Shown here: in pieces, positions 17,572-26,392 of the stretch
How positions within the stretch are numbered: the first letter of the stretch is position 1
Layout: every line of letters starts with the position of its first letter
Assembly: GCF_025153525.1 (NCBI RefSeq)
Contig: NZ_JANZNR010000001.1
Span: 496,001 to 560,000 of the forward strand
Source: Psychroserpens sp. SPM9
Lineage (GTDB): Bacteria; Bacteroidota; Bacteroidia; Flavobacteriales; Flavobacteriaceae
Length of the DNA stretch: 64,000 nt
Reading direction: 5' to 3'
The notes under the pieces: generated by a model
Seen by the model: only the letters and a program-made list of their open reading frames with translations
What the model was told of the DNA's origin: nothing
Database searches by the model: none
Program-made: the position numbers and the translations under genes

Positions 17572-18486
17572 TTATAAATTTTTATAATCTGGTAGCGTCG
17601 GTCGTGTTTTCAAACCATTTTTAATAACGTTTAGTACAAGTTTGCGTTCTTCTCCATGTAAAGGCAAACGTGGCTCACGAACGGTTTCTGTTCCTAAACC
17701 AGTTGCGACTTCAGCTAACTTTATGTTTTGTACTAATTTAGGGTTTATATCTAACTCTAGCAATGGTAAAAACCAGCGATAGATTTCAATAGCTTCTTGA
17801 ATACGTCCTGCTTTTTGAAGTTCGTAAATGGCAACCGTTTCGGCTGGAAAGGCACAGACTAAACCTGCAATCCATCCCTCTGCTCCCATAAGTAAACTCT
17901 CTAAGGCGACTGTATCAACACCAGTCATAATTTTGAGTCGGTCACCAAAACGATTTTTAATCCTTGTGACATTAGACACATCTCTGGTAGATTCTTTAAC
18001 CGCTTCGATAGTATCACATTTGAGTAGCTCCTCAAACATATCTAGCGTTACTTCGATGTTATAATCAACTGGATTATTATACACCATTATTGGAAGTGAA
18101 GTGTTATTTGCCACGGTTTTAAAATAGGTCACAGTTTCCCGATCGCCAGATTTATAGCGCATTGGTGGCAACATCATTAAGGCAGAAGCACCATCAGCTT
18201 CGGCATGTTGAGCCGCTTGAATGGCCGCTTTTGTAGATTGCTCGGCAATATTGATAAGCACAGGTACTTTATTATCTACATGACTGACCGTTGCTCGTGT
18301 TAGAATGCGCTTTTCATCATGACTTAAAGTACTCGCTTCTCCTAATGTTCCACCGAGAACAATGCCATGAACACCAGCTTCTAATTGCGCTGTAATATTA
18401 TGTTCAAACATCTGTAAATCTAAGGTGTCAGAATCTGTAAATTTTGTCGTGACTGCAGGCATAACGCCTTTCCATTGGATACTCAT
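17572..18486 (-). CDS. DHDPS-family lyase, probable 1-pyrroline-4-hydroxy-2-carboxylate deaminase
   Basis: A 304-residue class I aldolase-type enzyme of the DapA superfamily. The Schiff-base Lys is K164 (IEAVKESTRD) and the partner Tyr is Y136 (MVYNNPVDYN); GGTLGEASTL (45-54) matches the substrate-binding loop. DapA itself is not expected here: the neighbours are the other three enzymes of trans-4-hydroxyproline breakdown, so deamination of 1-pyrroline-4-hydroxy-2-carboxylate to 2-oxoglutarate semialdehyde is the likely reaction. It is the first gene of the operon, with an AraC regulator gene divergent from it. Confidence 0.88.
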   Translation of the reverse strand: MSIQWKGVMPAVTTKFTDSDTLDLQMFEHNITAQLEAGVHGIVLGGTLGEASTLSHDEKRILTRATVSHVDNKVPVLINIAEQSTKAAIQAAQHAEADGASALMMLPPMRYKSGDRETVTYFKTVANNTSLPIMVYNNPVDYNIEVTLDMFEELLKCDTIEAVKESTRDVSNVTRIKNRFGDRLKIMTGVDTVALESLLMGAEGWIAGLVCAFPAETVAIYELQKAGRIQEAIEIYRWFLPLLELDINPKLVQNIKLAEVATGLGTETVREPRLPLHGEERKLVLNVIKNGLKTRPTLPDYKNL

Positions 18487-18510
18487 ATGTTTACTTTTTT
18501 ACGATGTAAA

Positions 18511-18521
18511 ACTACTGTAGT
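18511..18521. promoter_or_regulatory. Short palindrome in the divergent promoter region
   Basis: ACTACTGTAGT is a perfect odd palindrome 25 nt upstream of the deaminase start, in the 156-bp region between the operon and the AraC gene (start 18643). It could be a regulator site; no second copy is seen nearby and no consensus -7 box is clear for the operon. Confidence 0.35.
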
Positions 18522-18642
18522 CTTGCAGAATTAAATAATGGCTATTTATCCAATATTGATATTATATTATCCAATAAATGTTTTAAAATTAATAATAAGA
18601 ATAGTATTTGCGTATATTAGTACATCAAATGCATTTTATTTC

Positions 18643-19500
18643 GTGAAAGTTTTACCCTTTAAAATACCAAAACCCGACTTTGAAGCTTTAGTTTTTCAAG
18701 AAGATAAAGGCTCCTTATTTTTTGATAAGCTACATCAGCATGAGGAGATTCAGGTGAGTTTAATTGTAGAAGGTGAAGGGACATTAATTGTAGGAGATAC
18801 TATAAACTATTACAGTTCTGGTGATATTTTGGTGATAGGAAGTAAGCTTCCGCATGTATTTAAAAGTGATGTTTCCGTAGAAAAAGAGGCTTACATGATA
18901 AGTTTGTTTTTTACGGAATCTTCGTTTGGATCACAATTTTTTAATCTTGAAGAGTTAAAAGAATTACAACCTTTTTTTAAACGTGCAAAACATGGGTTTA
19001 AAGCGACATCTCATAAAACATTAATGCTAGATTATTTCAAACAATTAGAATCAGCATCAAAACTAAAACGGTTTATCGTGCTACTTGAACTACTTCAGTT
19101 ATTATCGAAATCTGCATATACGAGTTTATCAGCTTTCATTTATAATAAAACCTTTACAACGGTTGAAGGCAATCGTATGCGTGATGTGTTTGAATATACG
19201 ATGAACAATTATGACCAACCCATTTCATTAGAACACATCTCAAGTGTCGCCAATATGACAAAAACAGCGTTTTGTAAGTACTTTAAAAAGCGTACAAACA
19301 AAACCTATATAACCTTTTTAAATGAATTGCGTGTGGAGCATGCCTGTCGATTATTGCTATCGTCACAAGATTTGTCAATAGCAGCCATTGCTGAACTTTC
19401 AGGCTTTCAGAATATTTCAAATTTCAATCGACAATTTAAAGCTGTGAAGCTGATAAACCCATCAGAATTTAAAGCTTCAAAAACTGCTACGATTTTTTAA
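18643..19500 (+). CDS. AraC family transcriptional regulator of the hydroxyproline cluster
   Basis: A 285-residue regulator starting with GTG at 18643 (VKVLPFKIPKPDFEAL, the usual start of this flavobacterial group). The frame is open to an ATG at 18538, but those 35 residues are hydrophobic and unlike the family. The N-terminal cupin (HQHEEIQVSLIVEGEGTLIVGD, SGDILVIGSKLPH) should bind the effector, and two helix-turn-helix motifs occupy the C-terminal 100 residues (LEHISSVANMTKTAFCKYFKKRT; IAELSGFQNISNFNRQFK). It is divergent from the hydroxyproline operon and most likely controls it in response to hydroxyproline or an intermediate. The last 14 bp overlap the convergent PhnA-like gene. Confidence 0.88.
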   Translation: MKVLPFKIPKPDFEALVFQEDKGSLFFDKLHQHEEIQVSLIVEGEGTLIVGDTINYYSSGDILVIGSKLPHVFKSDVSVEKEAYMISLFFTESSFGSQFFNLEELKELQPFFKRAKHGFKATSHKTLMLDYFKQLESASKLKRFIVLLELLQLLSKSAYTSLSAFIYNKTFTTVEGNRMRDVFEYTMNNYDQPISLEHISSVANMTKTAFCKYFKKRTNKTYITFLNELRVEHACRLLLSSQDLSIAAIAELSGFQNISNFNRQFKAVKLINPSEFKASKTATIF

Positions 19501-20065
19501 CGTATTGTGTAATGATGACAATCTGCTGACCATCGACTTTACCTTCAATATACTCGGCATTTTCGTGATCTAATCGAATGTTTCTAACCGCTGTACCTTG
19601 TTTGGCAACCATACTTGAACCTTTCACCTTTAAATCTTTAATGAGCACCACAGAGTCTCCGGATTCCAGAATTACACCATTGGCGTCACGATGTATAATT
19701 TTATTTGCTTCATCTTCATGCTCTCCAGTTGCTCTTGCTAAAGCTAAAGCATCATCGTCAAGGTACATCATGTCTAATAAATCTTGCGGCCAACCTTCAT
19801 TACGAAGTCGTTGCAACATTCGCCAGGCCATAATCTGCACTGCAACGTGCTCACTCCACATACTGTCGTTAAGACTTCTCCAATGGTTAGGATCCATGTC
19901 GGTTTTACTCTCAATCTGATCTAAACAGGTATTACAAACTAAGACATCATTAGCGACATTTTCATTTAGAGAAGGCGGAATTGTATATTGCTTTAAACCA
20001 TTAGTAGATGCGCATAATTCACAGGTATTGTTGCTGCGTTCTTGTAGAGTTTGTAGTACGCTCAT
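19487..20065 (-). CDS. PhnA-like zinc-ribbon protein
   Basis: A 192-residue protein starting at MSVLQTLQERSNNTCELC (ATG 20065); a longer frame to 20176 overlaps the YjbR gene and is rejected. The N-terminal CELC...CNTC pairs form a zinc ribbon; the C-terminal 70 residues (GVILESGDSVVLIKDLKVKGSSMVAKQGTAV) are the SH3-like PhnA domain. Despite the name, PhnA proteins are not needed for phosphonate use in general and their role is unclear. It follows the YjbR gene by 29 bp, probably as last gene of a three-gene unit. Confidence 0.87.
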   Translation of the reverse strand: MSVLQTLQERSNNTCELCASTNGLKQYTIPPSLNENVANDVLVCNTCLDQIESKTDMDPNHWRSLNDSMWSEHVAVQIMAWRMLQRLRNEGWPQDLLDMMYLDDDALALARATGEHEDEANKIIHRDANGVILESGDSVVLIKDLKVKGSSMVAKQGTAVRNIRLDHENAEYIEGKVDGQQIVIITQYVKKS

Positions 20066-20094
20066 GAGGATTTTTTTGCAATGATAAGAAAATT

Positions 20095-20463
20095 CTACAG
20101 ATTGGCTAATGCCTCTCTCATTTTCTTGGTCATTCCTTTGACGACCATATCGTAAGAATGATCGATAAGCTCGCAAACCAGTTGAGGCGACAAATCGCCA
20201 TTATGGAGATAAACGCTGTTCCATAGCTTTTTATGCATGTGATAACCTGGTTGAATGCTATCATAAGTTTCTCTGAGTTCAATGGCATATTCTGGATCAC
20301 ATTTTAAGTTGATAAAAGCATTGCCTTCCTCCCACTTTTTTAAAGAGACCAAAGCGAACATTTTATCCATTACCTTAAACACAAGTGTATCTTCATCGAA
20401 CGGAAAGTGCTCGGTTACAGCTTTTTTATCTAAGCAATAAGCTCTTAGTTGTTCTATATTCAC
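20095..20463 (-). CDS. MmcQ/YjbR family protein
   Basis: A 122-residue protein of the MmcQ/YjbR family (CyaY-like fold, described as DNA-binding in some members). Family signatures are AVTEHFPFDEDTLVFKV, the FALVSL strand, INLKCDPEYAIELRE and GYHMHKKLWNSV. The start codon is GTG (20463-20461) and overlaps the stop of the DUF4230 gene by 4 nt (GTGA), which points to coupled translation. Cellular role is unknown. Confidence 0.88.
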   Translation of the reverse strand: MNIEQLRAYCLDKKAVTEHFPFDEDTLVFKVMDKMFALVSLKKWEEGNAFINLKCDPEYAIELRETYDSIQPGYHMHKKLWNSVYLHNGDLSPQLVCELIDHSYDMVVKGMTKKMREALANL

Positions 20464-21071
20464 TCTTGAAGTTTTTTAGGCGTTTTATCTTCTATTTTTA
20501 ATGCTGAATAATCGAGTTTCCAACCAATGGTTTCTACGATACTTTCGATAAGTAGAACCGAATCTAAAGCTTCTCGTTTTGCAATATCGTAGAGTCCGCT
20601 TTCTGGAACCTTATTCATAATATGCAGTTTGGCTTCATTATGAAGCTCTGTTAAATCGGAAGCTTCAAATTTGTTAAACATGCCATCAGACTTATCATAG
20701 TAATTTAAATCGGTTTCTATGCTTAGCACTTCAGGTTGCGGAAAATGAAATAACCTGACCGTTTTCGTTTTGACATCTGAATCCATTTTTATTTTAGACA
20801 AATCAAAACCTACATGCGCTTTGGCATTAATCACAACTAAAGCTTTTTTCCGACTAGAAATAAGTTTTAAGAACCGTTCTTTAACATCTTCGTAATGATA
20901 AATCTCAGCAAAATCACCTTCCACAGAGATTAATTTACAAACTCTTTTAATTTTATCCAGCAAGATTAATGATTGTGAATTGGTTTGTTTTTTTAATCTG
21001 AATTGTTTTACAAGAGTCACAATTCCGAGTGTCACAAGGATGCTTAAGATGATTATAAAAAATGTGTCCAT
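20460..21071 (-). CDS. DUF4230 membrane-anchored protein
   Basis: A 203-residue protein of the DUF4230 family. Residues 3-22 form one membrane anchor, followed by a long soluble domain with the family-like LISVEGDFAEIYHYEDV, KKALVVINAKAHVGFDLSKI and IETDLNYYDKSDGMFNKF segments. No catalytic motif is known. It is the first gene of the unit DUF4230-YjbR-PhnA. Topology suggests the domain is outside the cytoplasm, but this is inferred only. Confidence 0.86.
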   Translation of the reverse strand: MDTFFIIILSILVTLGIVTLVKQFRLKKQTNSQSLILLDKIKRVCKLISVEGDFAEIYHYEDVKERFLKLISSRKKALVVINAKAHVGFDLSKIKMDSDVKTKTVRLFHFPQPEVLSIETDLNYYDKSDGMFNKFEASDLTELHNEAKLHIMNKVPESGLYDIAKREALDSVLLIESIVETIGWKLDYSALKIEDKTPKKLQE

Positions 21072-21169
21072 AGGTGGTTTTTCTATACAATGTTATCGTT
21101 CAGAACTTTACTTTCAAATTTTAAGCCATAATTTGAATCGGATGTATTTCCGAATAAAAATAACATCTG

Positions 21170-21919
21170 TTACTCTAATACTTTATACAAAATAGGTTTA
21201 CTTGGTGAGGCATCATTTTCAAAAGGCGCAATTTGTAAGTTTAAAAAATACTCGCCATCTTCGACCTGATTAGGCACATATATAAGTTCTGTAATTGTGG
21301 CGTCTTTACGCAATTTTCCGTGATAATTCCAGAAGGCTTTATGAGCTTTTAATTCGCCACCATCTTCTTCGCGATCTACGCTAGGCAAATCGATAAGTAG
21401 ATGTTTGATGCCTTTTTTTACTAAAAATTTAACGGCATCTTCTTCCAAATAGGTCCAATTGGTATGCGAATACTGTTGTGATAATTTTTCGTTGGTATTA
21501 GGCATTGTTCGTATAACAATCGCATCTCTTTTTTTATTTCCCAAGGCAAACTGCAACTGCGCTTTAGAAATAACTGTGTCTTTTTTTATATGTTCTGGCG
21601 CTACTGTAATGACTTCAGCTAAAAAGAAAAACTGCTTTAAATGCTGATTTATAGAATGCACTTTTTTGGTGATATGCCCAACACATTCGGTATGCGTACC
21701 ATGTGCATGCGGATTGAACTGAATCGAATTAAAATTAACAACAGCACCTTCGGCAACGCTAATGATATCCTCATCAAATTTAACCGGTTCGATTTTGGGT
21801 TCATCAATATACCAGGCATTGACATTGGATGTCGAAGCACGCAATGGCATAGATATATCTAAAGGTTGTGATAAATCGATTTGAAGTTTTCGGGAGTTGT
21901 ATTGAATTGTGGCTAACAT
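21170..21919 (-). CDS. Cyclase family protein (kynurenine formamidase-like)
   Basis: A 249-residue metal-dependent hydrolase of the cyclase family. The motif HAHGTHTECVGH (71-82) is the HxGTHxDxPxH-type metal site, with Glu-Cys-Val in place of the common Asp-x-Pro. Later segments DAVVIRTMPN-like and HLLIDLPSVDREEDGG fit the family. Kynurenine formamidase is the best known member, but no tryptophan-catabolic gene is near, so the substrate is open. The start overlaps the hemW stop by 1 nt (TAATG), as last gene of the ruvC operon. Confidence 0.86.
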   Translation of the reverse strand: MLATIQYNSRKLQIDLSQPLDISMPLRASTSNVNAWYIDEPKIEPVKFDEDIISVAEGAVVNFNSIQFNPHAHGTHTECVGHITKKVHSINQHLKQFFFLAEVITVAPEHIKKDTVISKAQLQFALGNKKRDAIVIRTMPNTNEKLSQQYSHTNWTYLEEDAVKFLVKKGIKHLLIDLPSVDREEDGGELKAHKAFWNYHGKLRKDATITELIYVPNQVEDGEYFLNLQIAPFENDASPSKPILYKVLE

Positions 21920-23049
21920 TATAAATTAATTTTAAACAAATCTGAAGCTATACCATCACTCAAAAATTTTCCTTTTTTGGTCACTAATAGCTTTTCATTA
22001 TCAATATACAATAATTGTTGATTTATAAAAGATTCGGCTTGAAGTAAAAGATAATCTTTGTAGTTTTTTCCAAAATCCTGAGCAACTTTATCTAACGAAA
22101 CGCCCCAAATGGTTCGCAAACCTGTCATGATATACTCGTTGTATTTATCGGTTGTTGTTAAAGTTTCTGTTTCCTTCGGAAGTATATCATTCTCAATATT
22201 TTGAATATATATTGAATTGTTTCGAACATTCCAACTACGCTCGTTTCCGTTAAACGAATGTGCTGAAGGCCCAATTCCTAAATAAGGTTTGCCTTGCCAG
22301 TACGCCGAATTATTCCTGCTGAAGTAATTGGCTTTTCCAAAATTAGACAGTTCATAATGTACAAAATCATGCGCCTCTAAAGTATCGATTAATATATGAA
22401 ACTGTTCTTGTGCAGCATCATCGTCAACGTTTTCAATGATTCCTTTTTTTATAAATCGTTCCAGAGCCGTTTTGGGCTCGACAGTTAATGCATAACTTGA
22501 AATATGCGGAATATTATAACTTAAGGCTTTCTCAATATTCTCTTGCCATTTCGCATTAGTCAAACCTGGAATTCCGTAGATTAAATCGATTGAAATATTA
22601 TCAAAATGCTTCGTCGCTTCCTCCAAACATTCGATAGCTTCTGTACTGTTATGGGCACGATTCATGAGTTTTAAATCGGCTTCAAAAAAAGATTGAATTC
22701 CAATGCTCAAACGATTGACTGGGCTTTGCGCCAGCATTTCAATTTTAGAGACTGACAAGTCATCAGGATTGGCTTCAAGCGTAATTTCTGGAGCTTCGGA
22801 AACTGTAAAATGTTGATGAATCGTATCTATTAAAAACTGAATTTCGCTAATACTTAACAAACTTGGTGTGCCTCCTCCAAAATAAATGGTATCAACCGTT
22901 GTATGTTCAAATTCCGTTTTACGCATTAGCAATTCTTTAGCTAAGGCATGTATAAGCTCGTCTTTCTTTTTTAATGAGGTCGAAAAATGAAAGTCACAGT
23001 AATGGCAAGCCAGTTTGCAAAATGGGATATGGATGTAGATGCCAGACAT
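21919..23049 (-). CDS. hemW: HemW, radical SAM heme chaperone
   Basis: A 376-residue radical SAM protein of the oxygen-independent coproporphyrinogen oxidase-like group. The cluster motif CKLACHYC (C11, C15, C18) and the SAM segment YFGGGTPSLL are present, with the C-terminal HemW domain (YLGIGPSAHSFNG and an alpha-helical end). HemN proper has an additional Cys after the motif (CxxxCxxCxC); here the residue pair after C18 is D-F, as in HemW. It is thought to insert heme into respiratory proteins. It overlaps the LRR gene stop by 1 nt. Confidence 0.9.
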   Translation of the reverse strand: MSGIYIHIPFCKLACHYCDFHFSTSLKKKDELIHALAKELLMRKTEFEHTTVDTIYFGGGTPSLLSISEIQFLIDTIHQHFTVSEAPEITLEANPDDLSVSKIEMLAQSPVNRLSIGIQSFFEADLKLMNRAHNSTEAIECLEEATKHFDNISIDLIYGIPGLTNAKWQENIEKALSYNIPHISSYALTVEPKTALERFIKKGIIENVDDDAAQEQFHILIDTLEAHDFVHYELSNFGKANYFSRNNSAYWQGKPYLGIGPSAHSFNGNERSWNVRNNSIYIQNIENDILPKETETLTTTDKYNEYIMTGLRTIWGVSLDKVAQDFGKNYKDYLLLQAESFINQQLLYIDNEKLLVTKKGKFLSDGIASDLFKINL

Positions 23050-24176
23050 TAGCTTTTTCTTCTTGGTCCCTTGACAAGCCTTAAAGCATCATGCTTTTTC
23101 ACCTCTAAATTAGAGTTCTCTTTTCTCAGTTCTTCAATATTATCATCAGTAATGATTTCATGATCAAGATAAAGTATTTTTAGTTTTGGCAATCTGGCTA
23201 TCTCGATAGGGACTTCAGGAATATAGTTGTTATGTACTCCCAACATTCTTAATGTTTTCAGTCCTTCTAAGTTTTTCGGAAATTTTTTAAATCTATTATA
23301 TTCAATACTTAATGTTTCTAAATTTTTTAAATCTCCAATCTCAATTGGTAAATTTCTTAATTCATTTGAACCAAGAGATAAGTCTTCAAGTAGAGATAAT
23401 TCACCAATAGAAGAGGGTATTTTTTCAATCTTATTCGATCCTAAATTTAAATTCCTCAATTGTTTAAGCTTACCTATACTATCTGGTATAGTGATAATCT
23501 GAGAAGCATTTGCTATTATGGATTTCAAATTAGAACAATTTAGGACCTCATCTCTAATGCGTGTAAAACCTGCACCTGAAATCACCAATTGTTCTAAGCA
23601 TTTTAAATCACCTATTGACTTTGGTAAATCTTTGAGGGATTTATTTCTTCTAAAATTTAATAGTCTTAAATTAGTGAGTTCACCAATATTTTCATTAACA
23701 GTCTTAAGCTTATTTTGGTCTAGAGCCAACCCTTCTAAATTTTTTAACAAAGAAATATTATCGGGTAATTCTACAATTCCACAGTGACTTAATGCTAGAA
23801 GTTTAAGCTTTTTAAACTTACTTAAATCAATCATTAATTGCTCTAAATTTTCAAATGGATTGTCTGAAATATCTAGAGCTTCTAAATTTTCGAATAGGAA
23901 CAATTCCTCTGGCAATGCTTTTAGATTATTAGAATTAATCTTTAGTATTTTGATTTCGGATTTACTTTCAACAAAGTTTTGCAAGTTAACTGTTCGTTTG
24001 AGACTATTAAGTTCATAAAATAATCCCGAAATATACATTTGCGGCCACCATTCCATATTTACTTCATAGCAAGCCATTTCCTCTTGAACGATTTCAGAAT
24101 TGCCAACTAGATTTTTATATTCTATAATAGAATTATGACATAAAAAAATGGTAATAAATAAAAAAATGTTTTTCAT
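23049..24176 (-). CDS. Exported leucine-rich repeat protein
   Basis: A 375-residue protein with a hydrophobic N-terminus (about 3-16, likely a signal peptide) and about eleven leucine-rich repeats of about 23 residues between residues 70 and 345, of the bacterial LxxLxLxxNxLxxLPxxI type. The repeats should form one solenoid, a protein- or glycan-binding surface. The C-terminal tail is basic. It sits between ruvC (6 bp) and hemW (1-nt overlap), where I would expect those two to be adjacent, so it may be an insertion in this lineage. Its coding sequence is more AT-rich than its neighbours. Binding partner unknown. Confidence 0.88.
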   Translation of the reverse strand: MKNIFLFITIFLCHNSIIEYKNLVGNSEIVQEEMACYEVNMEWWPQMYISGLFYELNSLKRTVNLQNFVESKSEIKILKINSNNLKALPEELFLFENLEALDISDNPFENLEQLMIDLSKFKKLKLLALSHCGIVELPDNISLLKNLEGLALDQNKLKTVNENIGELTNLRLLNFRRNKSLKDLPKSIGDLKCLEQLVISGAGFTRIRDEVLNCSNLKSIIANASQIITIPDSIGKLKQLRNLNLGSNKIEKIPSSIGELSLLEDLSLGSNELRNLPIEIGDLKNLETLSIEYNRFKKFPKNLEGLKTLRMLGVHNNYIPEVPIEIARLPKLKILYLDHEIITDDNIEELRKENSNLEVKKHDALRLVKGPRRKS

Positions 24177-24182
24177 TTTAAA

Positions 24183-24737
24183 CTACTTCTTAACGCGATC
24201 CTCATTTTGCTTTACAAAAGCACTCCAACCCGAATAACTTTTGCCAATCTCTACGCGACCTTGATTATAAAAATGACACACTGCTGCTGCAAGTCCATCG
24301 GTAGCATCTAAATTTTTTGGTAAGGTTTTAAGGTCTAATAAACTCTGTAACATTTTAGCCACTTGCTCTTTACTTGCGTTACCACTTCCTGTGATAGCCA
24401 TTTTAATTTTTTTTGGAGAATATTCAGTAATAGGCACTTCGCGAGACAAACCTGCAGCCATAGCAACACCTTGAGCTCGACCAAGTTTAAGCATACTTTG
24501 TACATTTTTTCCAAAGAAAGGCGCTTCGATGGCAATTTCATCTGGATGATGCGTATCGATGAGTTCAATAGTGCGCTCAAAAATGAGTTTTAGTTTGAGA
24601 TAATGGTCGGAGTATTTTTTTAAATCCAACTCATTCAATTGCAAAAAAGACATCTTTTTACCGACTACTTTTATGAGTCCGAAACCCATTATTGTCGTTC
24701 CTGGGTCAATGCCTAATATAATTTTTTCATTACTCAT
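24183..24737 (-). CDS. ruvC: Holliday junction resolvase RuvC
   Basis: A 184-residue endonuclease that resolves Holliday junctions with RuvAB. It has the RNase H-like acidic residues: D11 in GIDPGTT, E71 in IAIEAPFFGKN, and a late DATDGLAAAVCH segment. Length is normal. The start overlaps the upstream beta-barrel gene stop by 1 nt. Confidence 0.96.
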   Translation of the reverse strand: MSNEKIILGIDPGTTIMGFGLIKVVGKKMSFLQLNELDLKKYSDHYLKLKLIFERTIELIDTHHPDEIAIEAPFFGKNVQSMLKLGRAQGVAMAAGLSREVPITEYSPKKIKMAITGSGNASKEQVAKMLQSLLDLKTLPKNLDATDGLAAAVCHFYNQGRVEIGKSYSGWSAFVKQNEDRVKK

Positions 24738-25372
24738 TAATCGCAGTATTGACAGCCACTTATAGAGAATGTGACTCCAAAGCTTACCGTTAAAAGGTTT
24801 CCGTTAAACGAACCAAACCCTTCTGTTTCTGGGTCAAAATCTTTTCCGAAGCCTATAATATAAGACGTATCGGCAAAAACAGAAATTTCCTGAGTCAAGC
24901 CATAATGAAGTTCAAAACCACCCATCACATTAAAAAACGAAATTTTGTTGCCCCCAAAATTCCCTAGTGGCTTCACAAAACTATAACCAGGTCCAGCATG
25001 AAGTACAAATCCCATACGTTGTGGCAAAAAAGAAATAGACTCGGTTGGATCATACACCAATTGTGCGTTGAGTCTCGTGTAATTGGTTTTAAATTCTACC
25101 GAGTTATCATCACTAGAAAAACGATTAAAGCCAAAATCTAACTTGGCACCTAACTGCGATTTAAACATGTGCTGTAACCCCAAGTTTACCGTTGGGAAAT
25201 TAACAGATTTTGCTTGAAAACCCTCAACAAAACCGGATTGTGACGGACTATTAACTCCTAAAGAGATTTGGGCTTTCCATTTATTCGTATCCTTTTGCGC
25301 ATAGGTGTTTACAAAACATACCAGCGCTATTACTAAAATACTCCATTTTTGAAGTCTATAATTTGAGGTCAT
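24737..25372 (-). CDS. Outer membrane beta-barrel protein, hypothetical
   Basis: A 211-residue protein starting at MTSNYRLQKW (ATG 25372); a longer frame to 25453 overlaps the divergent gene and lacks support. A signal peptide (about 1-26, ending NTYAQ) precedes alternating strands with aromatic ends (LGLQHMFKSQLGAKLDFGFNRF, LNAQLVYDP, GFVLHAGPGYSFV), typical of an 8-stranded barrel. The end CQYCD is unusual for an outer membrane protein. First gene of the ruvC-LRR-hemW-cyclase operon. Confidence 0.8.
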   Translation of the reverse strand: MTSNYRLQKWSILVIALVCFVNTYAQKDTNKWKAQISLGVNSPSQSGFVEGFQAKSVNFPTVNLGLQHMFKSQLGAKLDFGFNRFSSDDNSVEFKTNYTRLNAQLVYDPTESISFLPQRMGFVLHAGPGYSFVKPLGNFGGNKISFFNVMGGFELHYGLTQEISVFADTSYIIGFGKDFDPETEGFGSFNGNLLTVSFGVTFSISGCQYCD

Positions 25373-25417
25373 ATCATTATAAAGGTTTATTTTGTGCCAA
25401 GAACTCATTTTGGTATT

Positions 25418-26392
25418 ATGTTTTTTGGCAGCCTTCCTTACAAAACTAAACAATTCTTTTTTGTACTTATTAAATTAAGTATCGTAGTTGGTGCTTTTTA
25501 TTTTATCTACAAGAAATTAGCCACTAATGAAAATTTAGATTTTTACGAATTTTGGTCGTTTTTAAAAGAAAATGACTCGTTTTCGGCTAAAAACATTCTT
25601 TTTTTGTTCATTTTAACCCTTTTTAATTGGTTTTTCGAAATTTTAAAATGGAAAACTTTAGTCGGTTATATCAAAGTCATTTCATTCAAAAATGCTTTAG
25701 AACAAAGTTTAGGTGCCTTAACTGCTTCCTTATTTACACCTAATCGCATTGGAGAATATGGCGCAAAAGCAGTGTATTATCAAGCTTCAAAACGGAAACA
25801 AGTGATGCTACTCAACCTATTGAGCAATATGATGCAAATGAGTGCTACTGTTATATTTGGCTGTTTGGGTTTTATAATTATGTATTCTAAATACAATATT
25901 GAAATTAATTCTTTTAAAGTCTTACGAATTCTAATAATCATCACACTTATTGGTGTTTTCACCTTATTTGGAATCAGGCAAAAAAGGTTTAAAATCAAAG
26001 GCTTTTCAATGGAAAAGTTAAGTGCCTTTTTTAAAAACTTACCACTTAAAATTCATCTTCTTACTTTTGGGTTTTCGATATTAAGGTATTTTATTTTCTC
26101 ATTCCAATTTTACTTTTTATTACAGTTATTCGGCGTCAATGTTAGTTACTACAATGCCATGATCGTTATAACGTCTATGTATTTACTCTCGTCAATTATT
26201 CCGTCGATTTTTATTTTTGATGTCGTAATAAAAGGTAGTGTTGCAGTGTATTTATTTTCATTAGTTGGCGTGAATGAGTTTACCACGCTAAGCATTATTA
26301 CTCTGATGTGGCTTCTAAATTTTGTTATTCCCAGTGTGTTTGGAAGTTATTATGTACTTAATTTTAACCTCTATAAAACCGAAGACCACTAA
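25418..26392 (+). CDS. Multi-pass membrane protein of the lysylphosphatidylglycerol synthase TM (UPF0104-like) group
   Basis: A 324-residue integral membrane protein with about eight hydrophobic segments. I start it at MFFGSLPYKTKQ (ATG 25418) rather than the ATG at 25394. The segment TASLFTPNRIGEYGAKAVYY (about 105-124) is the typical loop of the flippase-like/LPG synthase membrane domain. No aminoacyl-transferase domain is attached. It overlaps the following family 2 glycosyltransferase gene by 1 nt; such pairs often serve in lipid or glycan export, here unproven. Confidence 0.8.
   Translation: MFFGSLPYKTKQFFFVLIKLSIVVGAFYFIYKKLATNENLDFYEFWSFLKENDSFSAKNILFLFILTLFNWFFEILKWKTLVGYIKVISFKNALEQSLGALTASLFTPNRIGEYGAKAVYYQASKRKQVMLLNLLSNMMQMSATVIFGCLGFIIMYSKYNIEINSFKVLRILIIITLIGVFTLFGIRQKRFKIKGFSMEKLSAFFKNLPLKIHLLTFGFSILRYFIFSFQFYFLLQLFGVNVSYYNAMIVITSMYLLSSIIPSIFIFDVVIKGSVAVYLFSLVGVNEFTTLSIITLMWLLNFVIPSVFGSYYVLNFNLYKTEDH

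Noticed and set aside
17170-17577. 135-codon plus-strand frame opposite the DUF1272 gene
   Set aside because: It is antisense to a gene with clear Cys motifs and runs through the dispersed repeat.
17572-18486. Dihydrodipicolinate synthase (dapA) for lysine synthesis
   Set aside because: Operon context with hydroxyproline enzymes makes the deaminase function much more likely.
18538-18642. N-terminal extension of the AraC regulator from the ATG at 18538
   Set aside because: The 35 added residues are hydrophobic and unlike the family; GTG at 18643 gives the usual start.
20066-20176. N-terminal extension of the PhnA-like protein
   Set aside because: It overlaps the end of the YjbR gene in another frame and precedes the conserved MSVLQ start.
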